Source: an uncultured Bacillaceae bacterium
Lineage (GTDB): Bacteria; Bacillota; Bacilli; Bacillales; Bacillaceae_L
Direction: 5' to 3'
Length of the DNA: 64,000 bases
Assembly: GCA_947497585.1 (NCBI GenBank)
Contig: CANMHG010000004.1
Location: forward strand, 248,001-312,000
Shown here: positions 23,837-33,267 of the stretch, one piece after another
Numbering within the stretch: position 1 is the first letter of the stretch
How the letters are laid out: each line of letters opens with the position of its first letter
Position numbers and translations under genes: made by a program
Notes under the pieces: generated by a model
What the model saw: the letters and a program-made list of their open reading frames with translations, nothing else
What the model was told of the DNA's origin: nothing
Databases searched by the model: none

Positions 23837-25785
23837 TTGATTTATCATGGAGGAATATGAAGCGGAACTTCCGTTTGTATACCATATATTTCATTTCCAT
23901 GCTTGTCGGTGTCGTGATTTACTTTACCTTTTCAGGTTTAATGTTTAACAAGGATGTAGTGACAGCTATCCAAAATAAAGAAAACTACCAATCAGGTATA
24001 TTCATTGCCTCGACAATTGTCTTCTTATTTATCGTGTTTTTTATTTTGTATGCTAATTCCTTTTTTATAAAGCAACGAAAAAAAGAATTTGGCATGTATC
24101 TATTATATGGGATGAAAGAAAGTCAAGTGGCCGCAATGGTCTTTTTTGAGACGCTATTCTTGAGCGCGATTGCTGTATCTTGCGGAATTTTAATTGGAGG
24201 TCTACTCTCAAAATTTTTCGGTAAGTTATTAATGAACTTAATGAACTATAATGATGACATTTCTTTTGCTTTTCCACCTGAAGCCATTGTCTCAACCATT
24301 CTGTTATTTGGTTTATTAATCGTTGTTATTACAATCCAAAGTTATTTTACGGTTCGACGTGTTCAGTTAGTTGTATTGTTTCATGCACAGAAAAAAGTGG
24401 ACAAACCGATTCGATTTTCTTTTGGATTTGCGCTATTGTCGCTCGTATTAATTGTAGGGTCATACTACACGATCACCTTAGCAGGAGAAACAGATATATG
24501 GAAGAATTATTTTAGAGAAACCTTACTGGCAACAAGCATCGCATTGATTGTCGGAACTTATTTGTTCTTCCGCCAGTTTTCTGGATGGGTTTTACAAAAA
24601 ATGAGTAAAAGTAAAAATTACTATAAGGGTAACAAAATGTTATGGATTTCCTCACTACGATTTTCGATTCGAGGAAACACAGTAAACTTTACGTTCAATT
24701 CATTAATTAGTGCAGTTGTCATCTTTGCAGTTGGATTTATTGCAGTAGATTATGCCATGAAAGCGGAAGTTGTAAAAAAAGAGTATCCAAACCATTTTGT
24801 TTTTTCAACGCAAGATGATGAAACACAAAAGCAAATTGAAAAAATAATGAATGAATCACATCCAATTATTGATCATGAAACAATAACGGGTATTGAGACA
24901 GAAAAAATCCAAAATAGAAATATTTTATTTAGCTTTCCTGAATATTACACAGAGGAGTTTTACCTTTTCCCTGAGTCACATTTAAATGCAATTGTTGATT
25001 TACGGGGAACTGGTGAAAAAGTAGATTTGAAAGGCGATGAAGCCATTGTCTTAACGAGAGGCATCGATGAGCCCACAAAATATAAAAGTTCACAGCCAGA
25101 ATTGACCGTTGTAGAAGATAATACATTTCGTGTGGTCGAAAAAATCCGATACCCTTTGTTAACTGTGCCGACGATGCCTGGTGGCCGTACTGCTTCTCAA
25201 CCATCTGTACTCATTATTTCAGACGAAGCATTTGAAAGCTTAAAAGAAAATCATATCCTATCTTCTTATGAAATTTATCAAATTGAAGATCCGAAAACAT
25301 CAAATGAAGTATCAAGAAAACTATACGATATCGTTATGAAAACAGATGAAGCCTACTATTCAGCCTATATTGACATGTATTCTATTGATATTGAGTCATC
25401 ATCTTTAATCTTATTCTCTGTTGCGTTTTTCGCAGGTATTGCTCTATTTGCACTAGGAAGTGTGATTTACTTTAAACAGCTTCGGGAAGCTACAGAAGAA
25501 CGAGAACATTATGCCATCTTACGGAAAATTGGTGTTTGCAATAAAGAAATACAAAAGATTATTCGAAAGCAATTACTTTTTGTCTTTTTACCTCCATTAC
25601 TACTTGGATTAGTACACAGTTGGTACCTTTTATACTATACAGTTATTCTAGTAATAAAAGACTTACCTTCCTTAACGACGATTATTTTTTCTGTCATGGG
25701 TTTGTATGTGGTAACGTATCTCATTTTTTACGTATCATCAACATCTATTTATTTCAAAATAATTAACGAAAGAAATACACGATGA
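23827..25785 (+). CDS. BceB-type permease with large extracellular domain
   Basis: A 652-residue FtsX-family permease. Ten membrane helices are arranged 1+3, then 4, then a long extracellular domain of about 220 residues between helices 7 and 8 (roughly residues 310-530), then three. Motifs include RKKEFGMYLLYGMKESQV and EREHYAILRKIGVCNKEIQK, the FtsX-like cytoplasmic elements. The size and layout match BceB, PsdB and YxdM, where the extracellular domain decides peptide specificity. It overlaps the ATPase gene by ten bases. Confidence 0.92.
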   Translation: MGLIDLSWRNMKRNFRLYTIYFISMLVGVVIYFTFSGLMFNKDVVTAIQNKENYQSGIFIASTIVFLFIVFFILYANSFFIKQRKKEFGMYLLYGMKESQVAAMVFFETLFLSAIAVSCGILIGGLLSKFFGKLLMNLMNYNDDISFAFPPEAIVSTILLFGLLIVVITIQSYFTVRRVQLVVLFHAQKKVDKPIRFSFGFALLSLVLIVGSYYTITLAGETDIWKNYFRETLLATSIALIVGTYLFFRQFSGWVLQKMSKSKNYYKGNKMLWISSLRFSIRGNTVNFTFNSLISAVVIFAVGFIAVDYAMKAEVVKKEYPNHFVFSTQDDETQKQIEKIMNESHPIIDHETITGIETEKIQNRNILFSFPEYYTEEFYLFPESHLNAIVDLRGTGEKVDLKGDEAIVLTRGIDEPTKYKSSQPELTVVEDNTFRVVEKIRYPLLTVPTMPGGRTASQPSVLIISDEAFESLKENHILSSYEIYQIEDPKTSNEVSRKLYDIVMKTDEAYYSAYIDMYSIDIESSSLILFSVAFFAGIALFALGSVIYFKQLREATEEREHYAILRKIGVCNKEIQKIIRKQLLFVFLPPLLLGLVHSWYLLYYTVILVIKDLPSLTTIIFSVMGLYVVTYLIFYVSSTSIYFKIINERNTR

Positions 25786-25810
25786 GTCAATCACTCATTG
25801 TGTATTTTTT
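25773..25810. terminator. Bidirectional terminator between the transporter and kinase genes
   Basis: The stem AATACACGATGAGT/ACTCATTGTGTATT is followed by T-runs on both strands and separates the convergent BceB-like and BceS-like genes, overlapping both gene ends. Confidence 0.85.
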
Positions 25811-26789
25811 GTCGCTGTAAATAAGGATCACTATCTTGCGGGAAGTGAATGGTGAACTTGGTGTAGGTTCCAACTTCCGACGTACAACTGATGTAATGTC
25901 CTAATTTGTTACTTAACTGTTGAGCCAAATATAACCCCATTCCCGTAGACTTCGTATACGTCCGTCCAGTCTCACCAGTAAACCCTCGGTTGAAAATTCG
26001 GGGCAAATCTTTTTGACTTATACCAATTCCGTTGTCTTGAATCTTCAGATGTTTCTCCTGCGGGTTTTCGAATGTTGAGATGGTAATCTCCCCACCAGGT
26101 TCTGTATATTTTAGACTATTTGTTATTAATTGGTTAACGATGAACTGCAGCCATTTGGGATCACTTTGAACCGTAAGTGTTTCTACCTGAAAGTGGATAC
26201 GGATTTTTTTTGTGAAAAATGTTTTCGAATGGCCCTTAACTATTTCTTTCGTAATTCTAATAAGGTCACAATTTTGAATATCGTAATCTTGGTTAAAGCT
26301 ATCGAGTTTCGCGTAATAGAGTGCTTGATCCACGTAGTTTTCAATTTTTGCTATTTCTTCTTTTAAACTGTCCGCGTCCATATCGGTTTGCTGCAGTAAG
26401 CGAAGAACTGCAATCGGCGTCTTTATCTCATGGAACCAAGAGACGATAAAATCATAGTGCTCATTCTGCCGCTCTTGAATCTTATTCATTTCACGAATAT
26501 GTTTTGTATGTAGCTCTTCGATGTACTGATTGGTGAATTCTCCTTCTAGCGACAAGCTATTATATTCCTCACTATCGTTCATTTGTCGGATTACACGTGA
26601 ATTTTGATGGTAGCGAATTAACAAAAATCCGAATAACACGATGGATGATAGGGTGAAGGCATAGAAGAAGGTTCCCCACTCCAAGCCATCATTGCTATCA
26701 GTAAAAAATACCGCGGCTGAGATGAGGAAACTAGCTAGATATAGAAAAATATAGGGCTTTTCATAGTGTAGGTAGCGAAGAAAGGTCAT
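25791..26789 (-). CDS. BceS-type intramembrane-sensing histidine kinase
   Basis: A 332-residue kinase with two N-terminal helices separated by only a few residues (IFLYLASFLISAAVFFTDS, GTFFYAFTLSSIVLFGFLL) and thus no extracellular sensor, as in BceS-like kinases that sense through the transporter. The H box is SWFHEIKTPIAVLRLL, the N box QLITNSLKYT, then DNGIGI and GRTYTKSTGMGLYLAQ. The start overlaps the stop of the regulator gene (ATGA). It should phosphorylate the response regulator encoded at 26786. Confidence 0.92.
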   Translation of the reverse strand: MTFLRYLHYEKPYIFLYLASFLISAAVFFTDSNDGLEWGTFFYAFTLSSIVLFGFLLIRYHQNSRVIRQMNDSEEYNSLSLEGEFTNQYIEELHTKHIREMNKIQERQNEHYDFIVSWFHEIKTPIAVLRLLQQTDMDADSLKEEIAKIENYVDQALYYAKLDSFNQDYDIQNCDLIRITKEIVKGHSKTFFTKKIRIHFQVETLTVQSDPKWLQFIVNQLITNSLKYTEPGGEITISTFENPQEKHLKIQDNGIGISQKDLPRIFNRGFTGETGRTYTKSTGMGLYLAQQLSNKLGHYISCTSEVGTYTKFTIHFPQDSDPYLQRQKIHNE

Positions 26790-27460
26790 TCGATCAAATA
26801 CCCCATTCCTTTCCGAGTGACAATGAACTCTTCCAGTCCTAGTGCGGAGATTTTCTTGCGCAACCGATTCACGTTCACAGTTAGTGTATTATCATCAATA
26901 AACTGTTCTTCGTTCCAAAGGGCTTGCATTAGATCATCACGTGAGATAATTTTCCCAGTGTTGCGCATCATTAATTGTAAAAGGATAAATTCATTCCGGC
27001 TTAGTTCAGTATTTTGGCCATTATATTCAATGGTAGAATTGGTTACATTTAATTTTAATCCCCGATGGATGAAACGGATGGTCTCATCTTCCTGATAGGT
27101 ATATTTCCGGCGAATAAGCGCACTGATTTTTGTAACTAGGATATCCAAATCAAACGGCTTCTGGATAAAATCATCCCCACCCATATTAATCGCCATAATG
27201 ATATCCATGTTCTGAGTTCGAGATGAAAGAAAAATAATCGGCACCTTAGAAACGAATCGTATTTTCTGGCACCAATAGTACCCATCAAAAACAGGTAAAT
27301 TGATATCTACTAGAACAAGATGAGGCTCAGTCTGTTGAAATTCGGTAAGCACCTGATCAAATTGGGTCACTTCAACTACATCATACTGCCATTTTTTTAA
27401 CGTATCTGCGACAATTCCTCTAATTTTTTCATCGTCTTCAATGATCATTATTTTATACAT
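26786..27460 (-). CDS. BceR-type (OmpR family) response regulator
   Basis: A 224-residue regulator with a receiver domain (IEDDEKIRG, phospho-Asp in VDINLPVFDGYYW, FLSSR, and K in DDFIQKPFDL) and an OmpR/PhoB winged helix (LSRNEFILLQLMMRNTGKII, VNRLRKKISALGLE). It is the first gene of the kinase operon. It is expected to bind the TGACA-N4-TGTCA site at 22997 and activate the transporter genes. In B. subtilis the four genes are co-directional; here the two operons converge. Confidence 0.92.
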   Translation of the reverse strand: MYKIMIIEDDEKIRGIVADTLKKWQYDVVEVTQFDQVLTEFQQTEPHLVLVDINLPVFDGYYWCQKIRFVSKVPIIFLSSRTQNMDIIMAINMGGDDFIQKPFDLDILVTKISALIRRKYTYQEDETIRFIHRGLKLNVTNSTIEYNGQNTELSRNEFILLQLMMRNTGKIISRDDLMQALWNEEQFIDDNTLTVNVNRLRKKISALGLEEFIVTRKGMGYLIE

Positions 27461-27631
27461 ATAATCCCTCGTTAGTGTGAAAATGGTTAACTAAATTAAC
27501 TTTAGCACAGTCCACGGGGATTTTCATGCTAAGACTGAATGTGAGGAGACTAAATAAGTAGTAGGTTTCGAAAAAGTCCTGGTAGTGTTATTTTATACAA
27601 ATAGGATTATATAGGAAGGAAGTGCAAAATA

Positions 27632-28339
27632 ATGGATTTCGAAACAGTTATGCAGGAATTAGAAGCACTCGGAAAGGAACGAACTAAAAAGTCGTACATA
27701 AGTAACGGAGCACGTGAGCCACTTTTCGGCGTAGCTACAGGTGCCATGAAGCCGATCGCTAAGAAAATAAAAAAAGATCAGCCTTTGGCCGAGGAGCTTT
27801 ACGCAACAGGCAATTATGATGCGATGTATTTTGCCGGAATTATTGCAGACCCAAAGGCAATGACTGAAGAAGATTTTGAGCATTGGATTGATGGAGCATA
27901 TTTTTATATGCTTTCTGATTATGTTGTTGCAGTAACTTTGTCTGAATCCGATATTGCGCAAACCGTTGCCGATAAATGGATTGCAAGCGGGGAAGATCTT
28001 AAAATGTCAGCTGGTTGGAGCTGTTACTGCTGGCTTTTAGGAAATCGCAAAGATGACGAATTTGACACGAGCAAGATCTCAAGTATGTTAGAACAGGTTA
28101 AAAAGACAATTCATGATTGTCCAGAACGAACAAAATCTTCTATGAATAATTTTGTTTACACAGTCGGGATATCTTACTTGCCGCTGCATGAGCAAGCAGT
28201 TAAAACTGCAGAAGAGATTGGCCCTGTCGAAATTAAACGGGATAATAAAAAAAGCAGTATTCTTCTTGCTTCTGAGACGATTCAAAAGGGTATTGATAGA
28301 GGGCAATTGGGTTTTAAGAGGAAGTATGTAAGGTGTTAA
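27632..28339 (+). CDS. DNA alkylation repair (AlkD-like) protein
   Basis: A 235-residue, all-helical HEAT-repeat protein of the AlkD superfamily. Motifs include FGVATGAMKPIAKKIKKDQP, ELYATGNYDAMYFAGIIADP and MLSDYVVAVTL, which correspond to helices lining the DNA groove in AlkC/AlkD-like glycosylases. Whether it removes 3-methyl- and 7-methyl-purines or has a different role cannot be told. It stands alone between the bce locus and a terminator of the AGCCAGAGAT type. Confidence 0.82.
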   Translation: MDFETVMQELEALGKERTKKSYISNGAREPLFGVATGAMKPIAKKIKKDQPLAEELYATGNYDAMYFAGIIADPKAMTEEDFEHWIDGAYFYMLSDYVVAVTLSESDIAQTVADKWIASGEDLKMSAGWSCYCWLLGNRKDDEFDTSKISSMLEQVKKTIHDCPERTKSSMNNFVYTVGISYLPLHEQAVKTAEEIGPVEIKRDNKKSSILLASETIQKGIDRGQLGFKRKYVRC

Positions 28340-28377
28340 AAAAAGCCAGAGATTATAGATAAAATCTCTGGCTTTTC
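28340..28377 (+). terminator. Terminator of the AGCCAGAGAT type
   Basis: AAAAGCCAGAGATT pairs with AATCTCTGGCTTTT. The stem recurs at 15785 and 31736. Confidence 0.88.
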
Positions 28378-28417
28378 TCGCTTTAACCTAGCAAATACAG
28401 ATTATTGGTAACACCTG

Positions 28418-29494
28418 TTATGATAAAATATCGCCAACTGTTACTAAATCATAACCTTGTGCTTTTAGATAAGGAATGACCTGATCCACTGCTTCTGGTG
28501 TATTTTTAGCACCAATATGCATGAGCACAATGTCTCCGTTACTAGCACCGGCTTTGATTCTTGAGATGATATCATTTGTTGGTGGTTGCTTCCAGTCAAG
28601 TGTATCTATTGTCCAGTGAATACTATATGGGTAACCTGCTTGACCAACAGCCTTTAAAGCTTGACTGTTTGAAGCACCATAGGGAAAGCGGAAATAAGGA
28701 CGAGGGTTTTTACCCGTTACACGCTCAATCGCACCTTCTGCATTCCTCATCTCAATTAGTATTTCATCATAACTTATTGTTGTGAAATTAGGGTGAGTAT
28801 GAGAATGGTGTGCAATCTCATGTCCGTCAGTGACAATTCTTTTTGCATGCTCAGGAAAATTCTCCGCAAATTTACCTGTAATGAAAAATGTAGATGCAAC
28901 ATTATGCTTCTTTAACACATCTAGAATGTTAATTCCTTCTATGCCACTTCCACCATCAAAGGTTAAAGCGAGCTGCTTTCGTTGCAAGTTACCACGGGAA
29001 ATTAATACAGAAGGTGAAGGGATCGAAGTCTCTTTCCGTTTAATTTTTAAAATTTGCTCAGGAAAAATAAGGTTCGAAGTTAGTCCGTTTAACTGTTTAA
29101 TCTGCTCGACTGTAACATTTAATTTGTTAGAAATCCCCCAAAGAGTATCACCTTTAACTACTTTGTAGGAAATATATTGGGAGTCTTGGTCTTCACTTGG
29201 TTTGTCTTTTATATTTAAAATCTGGCCAGGAAAAATCAAATCTGATGTTAACTTGTTTAACTGTTTAATAGAATCAACTGTCACATTAAACTTCTTTGAA
29301 ATCCCCCATAGTGTATCTCCTTTAACAACCGTATAGGAAGTTGCTACTTCTTTAATTTTTAAAACTTGTCCCGGAAAAATCAAATCAGATGTTAAATTAT
29401 TTAACTCTTTTATTTTATTGACAGTTACACCATGACTTTTTGCAATCCCCCATAACGTATCACCTGCAACAACTGTATATAAAAGGTATTCCAT
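28418..29494 (-). CDS. Polysaccharide deacetylase with three LysM domains
   Basis: A 358-residue protein. Three LysM repeats at about residues 5-49, 53-97 and 109-153 each contain GDTLWGI and LIFP-Q-LKIK. A NodB domain follows from about 174: [27 protein letters not shown], the zinc ligands in HHSHTHPNF and [11 protein letters not shown] 29494 has AAAGGAGG upstream. There is no classical signal peptide before the first LysM. Canonical enzymes have TFDDG; the second Asp, a metal ligand, is Gly here. It probably acts on peptidoglycan, possibly in the spore cortex. Confidence 0.85.
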   Translation of the reverse strand: MEYLLYTVVAGDTLWGIAKSHGVTVNKIKELNNLTSDLIFPGQVLKIKEVATSYTVVKGDTLWGISKKFNVTVDSIKQLNKLTSDLIFPGQILNIKDKPSEDQDSQYISYKVVKGDTLWGISNKLNVTVEQIKQLNGLTSNLIFPEQILKIKRKETSIPSPSVLISRGNLQRKQLALTFDGGSGIEGINILDVLKKHNVASTFFITGKFAENFPEHAKRIVTDGHEIAHHSHTHPNFTTISYDEILIEMRNAEGAIERVTGKNPRPYFRFPYGASNSQALKAVGQAGYPYSIHWTIDTLDWKQPPTNDIISRIKAGASNGDIVLMHIGAKNTPEAVDQVIPYLKAQGYDLVTVGDILS

Positions 29495-29607
29495 GATAAA
29501 ACCTCCTTTACAGAGTGATACTATAGTGTATTCTATTACCAAAATGGTGAGACAGCTCCTGTCTAATTCAGGCGGTAAATGTGTGTATGTTTATACCAAA
29601 AATGAAA

Positions 29608-29662
29608 AAAACACCTCAGAAGTTATACGGTGGTATCTGTACAACATAAGAGGTGTTTAATT
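29608..29662 (-). terminator. Terminator of the Bcr-like gene
   Basis: AAACACCTC and GAGGTGTTT pair across a long loop; on the minus strand a T-run follows. Confidence 0.6.
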
Positions 29663-29663
29663 T

Positions 29664-30890
29664 TTAACTACCCAACGACTTATTTACTGGCTGTACATGT
29701 AAAGATGCTCTTTGAACAAGCCCAAAATAGGCAAGAAGAGATAGTAAACTTGCTGATAAAATTACGACACCCATTGGAATGGCCGAATATTCTCCAGCAA
29801 CTCCTACTAAAGGTGATGTAATCGCACCAAGTACAAAAGGTAAAACACCTAAGAGTGCTGATGCACTTCCGGCAATGTGTCCTTGTGACTCAAGTGCTAA
29901 TGCGAAGGAAGATGTTGCGATCATCCCAATCGAACAGACTAAGAAGAAAATCGGTATAGCAACTGCTAGCAGTGGTGCTTTTAAAAGAAGAGCTGTTAGT
30001 AAAACAGTGCCTGCTCCTGTTGATAGGAACAAACCGAATCTCAAGAAGGTTTTCTCTGAAATTCTATCTGCTAAACGGCCAACTGACTGAGTTCCAATAA
30101 TTAATGCGAGACCATTAACCCCGAATAGAAAACTAAAAACTTGAGGAGACACCCCATATATATTTTGATAAACAAAAGGGACACCAGATACGTAAGCAAA
30201 GATTCCTGCAATCATAAAGCCTTGTGTAAGTGCATATCCAAGAAACTCTCTGTCTTTTAATAACGACCCAAAATTCTTTAATACTTGAGCTAGATTACTA
30301 GGAACACGTCTCTCTACAGGTAAAGATTCTTCAAGTTTAAATAAAACGGTAAAAAATATCACCATGCCCACAACACTTAATACAAGAAATACACCATTCC
30401 AGTCAGTAACTGCCAGAACTCCTCCACCAACTATAGGCGCTACAATAGGTCCTAGGTTACCAACCAACATTAATAAAGAGAAAAACTTAGTTAATTCTTT
30501 TCCACTATAAATATCTCGAACAATTGCTTTAGAAATAACAAGACCACCTGCAGCTGCAAATCCTTGTAGAAAACGTGCTGCAATAAAGAGATAAATTGAT
30601 GGCGAAAAGGCGCATATAACAGAAGCTAATAAATACATGATGAGGAAAATAAGCAGTGGCTTTCGACGGCCTAACACATCACTCATGGGACCGATAAATA
30701 ATTGACCTACACCAAGTCCTAATAGGCAGGTTGTTAAGCTGATTTGTACTAAAGAAGCAGTCGTCCCATAATCTTCCACAATCGTAGGGAAAGATGGTAA
30801 ATACATATCAATCGTAAATGGACCAAGGAGTCCTAGGGACCCAAGAAGTAATGCAAGTTGTAAACGTTTTGTTCCTGTAGGTGTATTCAT
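29664..30890 (-). CDS. Bcr/CflA-family MFS drug efflux transporter
   Basis: A 408-residue major facilitator with 12 helices. The first helices carry GPFTIDMYLPSFPTIVEDYG and loop 2-3 carries GPMSDVLGRRKPLL, both typical of the Bcr/CflA (bicyclomycin resistance) group; helix 4-5 contains RFLQGFAAAGGLVISKAIVRD, a motif C-like element. I chose ATG 30890 with AGAGGCG upstream over an earlier in-frame start at 30944. The physiological substrate is unknown. The gene stands alone. Confidence 0.88.
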   Translation of the reverse strand: MNTPTGTKRLQLALLLGSLGLLGPFTIDMYLPSFPTIVEDYGTTASLVQISLTTCLLGLGVGQLFIGPMSDVLGRRKPLLIFLIMYLLASVICAFSPSIYLFIAARFLQGFAAAGGLVISKAIVRDIYSGKELTKFFSLLMLVGNLGPIVAPIVGGGVLAVTDWNGVFLVLSVVGMVIFFTVLFKLEESLPVERRVPSNLAQVLKNFGSLLKDREFLGYALTQGFMIAGIFAYVSGVPFVYQNIYGVSPQVFSFLFGVNGLALIIGTQSVGRLADRISEKTFLRFGLFLSTGAGTVLLTALLLKAPLLAVAIPIFFLVCSIGMIATSSFALALESQGHIAGSASALLGVLPFVLGAITSPLVGVAGEYSAIPMGVVILSASLLSLLAYFGLVQRASLHVQPVNKSLGS

Positions 30891-31143
30891 GTAGTTTTTC
30901 GCCTCTCTGAATGACCAAGGTACAAGATATATGACCCCAATCATATTATTCGATTCCCTTATCGTAACAAGGAACTGAATTACTCGTCAATTAGTTGGCT
31001 TTGAAAACCATATTTTAAAGTAAGTAAAAATAATTGGGAAAATGAGAAAATCTGTAAAAATTAAGAAACTTTTAAGAAATTGCACACCAAACTCTTAAGA
31101 TTTATTCTTTATAATCATAGGAAATAGTCATGAGAGGAAGTTT

Positions 31144-31713
31144 TTGGGAATGGAAAGTTTGTTACATGGAAATGAGTTCATTGCAGCTATTATTTTCTTT
31201 TTAATCTGCTTCTTACAACCAATCTTACTACCAATACCAGAAGCGGCAACTGTTACAGCTGGTAGTGCTATATTGGGGGCGCTTCCAGCAGCTTGTATCG
31301 GTTTTGCTGGTACTTTATCTGGGATCATTGTCATGTATTTTATTGCAAAAGTCGGTGGAAGAAAGTTAGTTCGGAAGTTCGTAGGAGACAAACATATTAA
31401 AAGGTATGAACGTTATGTTTCAAAGTATGAAATACGAATTTTACTGATCTTATTCATTATCCCTATTTTACCGGATGAAATTATTTGTGTCGGAGCTGGA
31501 ATTGGTGGAGTTAGCTTTAAGAAATTTGTAGTTATTGTAAGTGTTTCGAAGTTATTTACTTCCTTTTCTTTAGCTTATTCACTCGATATTGCACACTCAT
31601 TGTTTTTAGCGAATTCACAGTTACTTCTATTTATATTAGGTATAGCTAGTATCATAATAGTTAGTAACAAGTTGCTATTAAAAGGGTCTAGAAGTAAGTC
31701 GGTAAGCAAATGA
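31144..31713 (+). CDS. VTT/DedA-like membrane protein
   Basis: A membrane protein of about 189 residues with four to five helices. The motif LPIPEAATVTAGSAILGALP and the later IIPILPDEIICVGAGIGGVS with AKVGGRKLVRKFVGDK match the VTT domain of DedA/TVP38 proteins, some of which flip phospholipids across the membrane. The start is either TTG 31144 or ATG 31150; GAGAGGAAG lies upstream of both. It is followed by an AGCCAGAGAT-type terminator. The substrate is unknown. Confidence 0.8.
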   Translation: MGMESLLHGNEFIAAIIFFLICFLQPILLPIPEAATVTAGSAILGALPAACIGFAGTLSGIIVMYFIAKVGGRKLVRKFVGDKHIKRYERYVSKYEIRILLILFIIPILPDEIICVGAGIGGVSFKKFVVIVSVSKLFTSFSLAYSLDIAHSLFLANSQLLLFILGIASIIIVSNKLLLKGSRSKSVSK

Positions 31714-31735
31714 GTATAATTATTTCAACAAAACA

Positions 31736-31772
31736 AAGCCAGAGATCAAAAAATCTCTGGCTTAGACTTATT
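31736..31772 (+). terminator. Terminator of the AGCCAGAGAT type
   Basis: AAGCCAGAGAT pairs with ATCTCTGGCTT. The T-run is weak. Confidence 0.75.
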
Positions 31773-31911
31773 ATTTAGAGAAGGCATGCCTCTATCTACA
31801 TGATACAAAAAATTAAAATATAAGTCTATTTCTTTTTGTAAAAAGATGCAAAAATTAGGTTGTGCACAGGTAGCGTAACGTTACGACTTTCTATTTAAGT
31901 GAGGGCGTAAA

Positions 31912-32673
31912 ATGAAGAAACAAATGACAAGTGAAGAAGCAATTAGACGTTGGGATTTACATGCTGAAGTATTTACGGAAAAGTATGATGAGCATGGAGG
32001 AATTCATCGCGAAGTACTACTTAATCCAGCGATCTTTTCATTAGTTGAAGATATCGAGGGAGCTAGTATTCTAGATGCTGGTTGCGGAGAGGGTTACTTA
32101 AGCCGTATTTTTTCGCAAAGAGGTGCAAATGTTACCGCCGTTGATTATTCAAAAAACATGCTTGAGATCGCGAAGCGAAGAACAGTGAGTAATTTAAGCA
32201 TAGAATATCATCATGGTAATTGTGAGAAACTTGAATTTCTCAAGAATTCTACATTTGATATGATCGTATCCAATATGGTTATGATGGATTTAGCTGATTA
32301 TGAAGCAGCCCTAAATGAAATGTATCGACTTTTAAAAGATGGTGGTTACTTTATTTTCTCCATTCTTCATCCTTGTTTTGTGACTCCAAAAAGTGGGTGG
32401 GTAAGGGATTCACAAGGTCGAAAACAGTATTGGAGACTAGAAAACTATTTTAATGAGGGTGTATATGAGCAGATGCTTCCTGTTGATGCAGAAGATAAGG
32501 TAGTCTTTTATCATCGAACGTTAACGAGTTATTTTAAAGCCTTTCAAAAGGCAGGACTCATCCTCGAAGAATTAATTGAACCAAAACCTACTGGTGAAAT
32601 GCTTGAGAAGTACCCCAGTTTCGAGGAAGACTTGAACTTTTCAAACTTCATCGTGTTTAAATTGCGCAAATAG
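31912..32673 (+). CDS. Class I SAM-dependent methyltransferase
   Basis: A 253-residue methyltransferase. Motif I is ILDAGCGEGYLSRIF, the acidic residue after strand 2 is in AVDYSKNMLEIAKRR, and motif IV is FDMIVSNMVMMDLAD followed by LKDGGYFIFSILHP. The C-terminal part contains YHRTLTSYFKAFQKAGLI, as in small-molecule UbiE/COQ5-like enzymes. The substrate is not predictable. The gene stands alone with GAGGGCG before ATG 31912. Confidence 0.85.
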   Translation: MKKQMTSEEAIRRWDLHAEVFTEKYDEHGGIHREVLLNPAIFSLVEDIEGASILDAGCGEGYLSRIFSQRGANVTAVDYSKNMLEIAKRRTVSNLSIEYHHGNCEKLEFLKNSTFDMIVSNMVMMDLADYEAALNEMYRLLKDGGYFIFSILHPCFVTPKSGWVRDSQGRKQYWRLENYFNEGVYEQMLPVDAEDKVVFYHRTLTSYFKAFQKAGLILEELIEPKPTGEMLEKYPSFEEDLNFSNFIVFKLRK

Positions 32674-32748
32674 GCATTTAAATAGAGTATAAACCGTACT
32701 ACAAACAAAGAGAGTTTACCATGTTTAATGAGAACTCTGTTATCTCTT

Positions 32749-33267
32749 TTAAACCTTATCTGTTCTGACGAATTCCTGTAAGGGTAAATTCTGATATTGC
32801 TTTTTAATAAATCGAAAAAAAAGAAGCAGGACGACCGCAGCTACAGGGTAAACTGGAATGGAATAAACTAACTTCCAACCGGTATAAGTCAAGGCATTAT
32901 TTTTTACGCTGAGCCATTCAAAAAATAATGAAAATAAGCTCCAACACAGAATATACCAAATGGTTTTTCTCCCATATAGCTCCCACTTCTCATAGCCATA
33001 TAAAAATAGAAGAGCTGCGCAGGGGTACATAAAAAAATGAAATAGTCCTCCGGAAAGTTCATAGGTCGAGTTATCTCCAAAGATATAAAGTTTAAAGGGA
33101 GTGGCAAGCAAAAAGTAATCAATACTTGCAACCAATACAATATTGTACACCCATATCATCGTTGCAATTACTGGAGGAAAATACTTTCTGATCGGTAAAA
33201 ATAAACAAAAAATAACCGTAGAGGAAAGGATGAAAAACCATTCATTCCAATCAAAGGTAACGTTCAT
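32749..33267 (-). CDS. CBO0543-like five-helix membrane protein
   Basis: A 172-residue membrane protein with about five helices. Features are a short aromatic N-terminus (DWNEWFFIL), an amphipathic element FKLYIFGDNSTYELSGGLFH and the WLSVKNNALTYTGWKLVYSI segment, where Glu/Trp positions are typical of the CBO0543 family. Its start overlaps the stop of the upstream gene (ATGA), so the pair at 33264 and 32749 is one unit. The family occurs only in spore-forming Firmicutes as far as I know and has no known function. Confidence 0.65.
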   Translation of the reverse strand: MNVTFDWNEWFFILSSTVIFCLFLPIRKYFPPVIATMIWVYNIVLVASIDYFLLATPFKLYIFGDNSTYELSGGLFHFFMYPCAALLFLYGYEKWELYGRKTIWYILCWSLFSLFFEWLSVKNNALTYTGWKLVYSIPVYPVAAVVLLLFFRFIKKQYQNLPLQEFVRTDKV

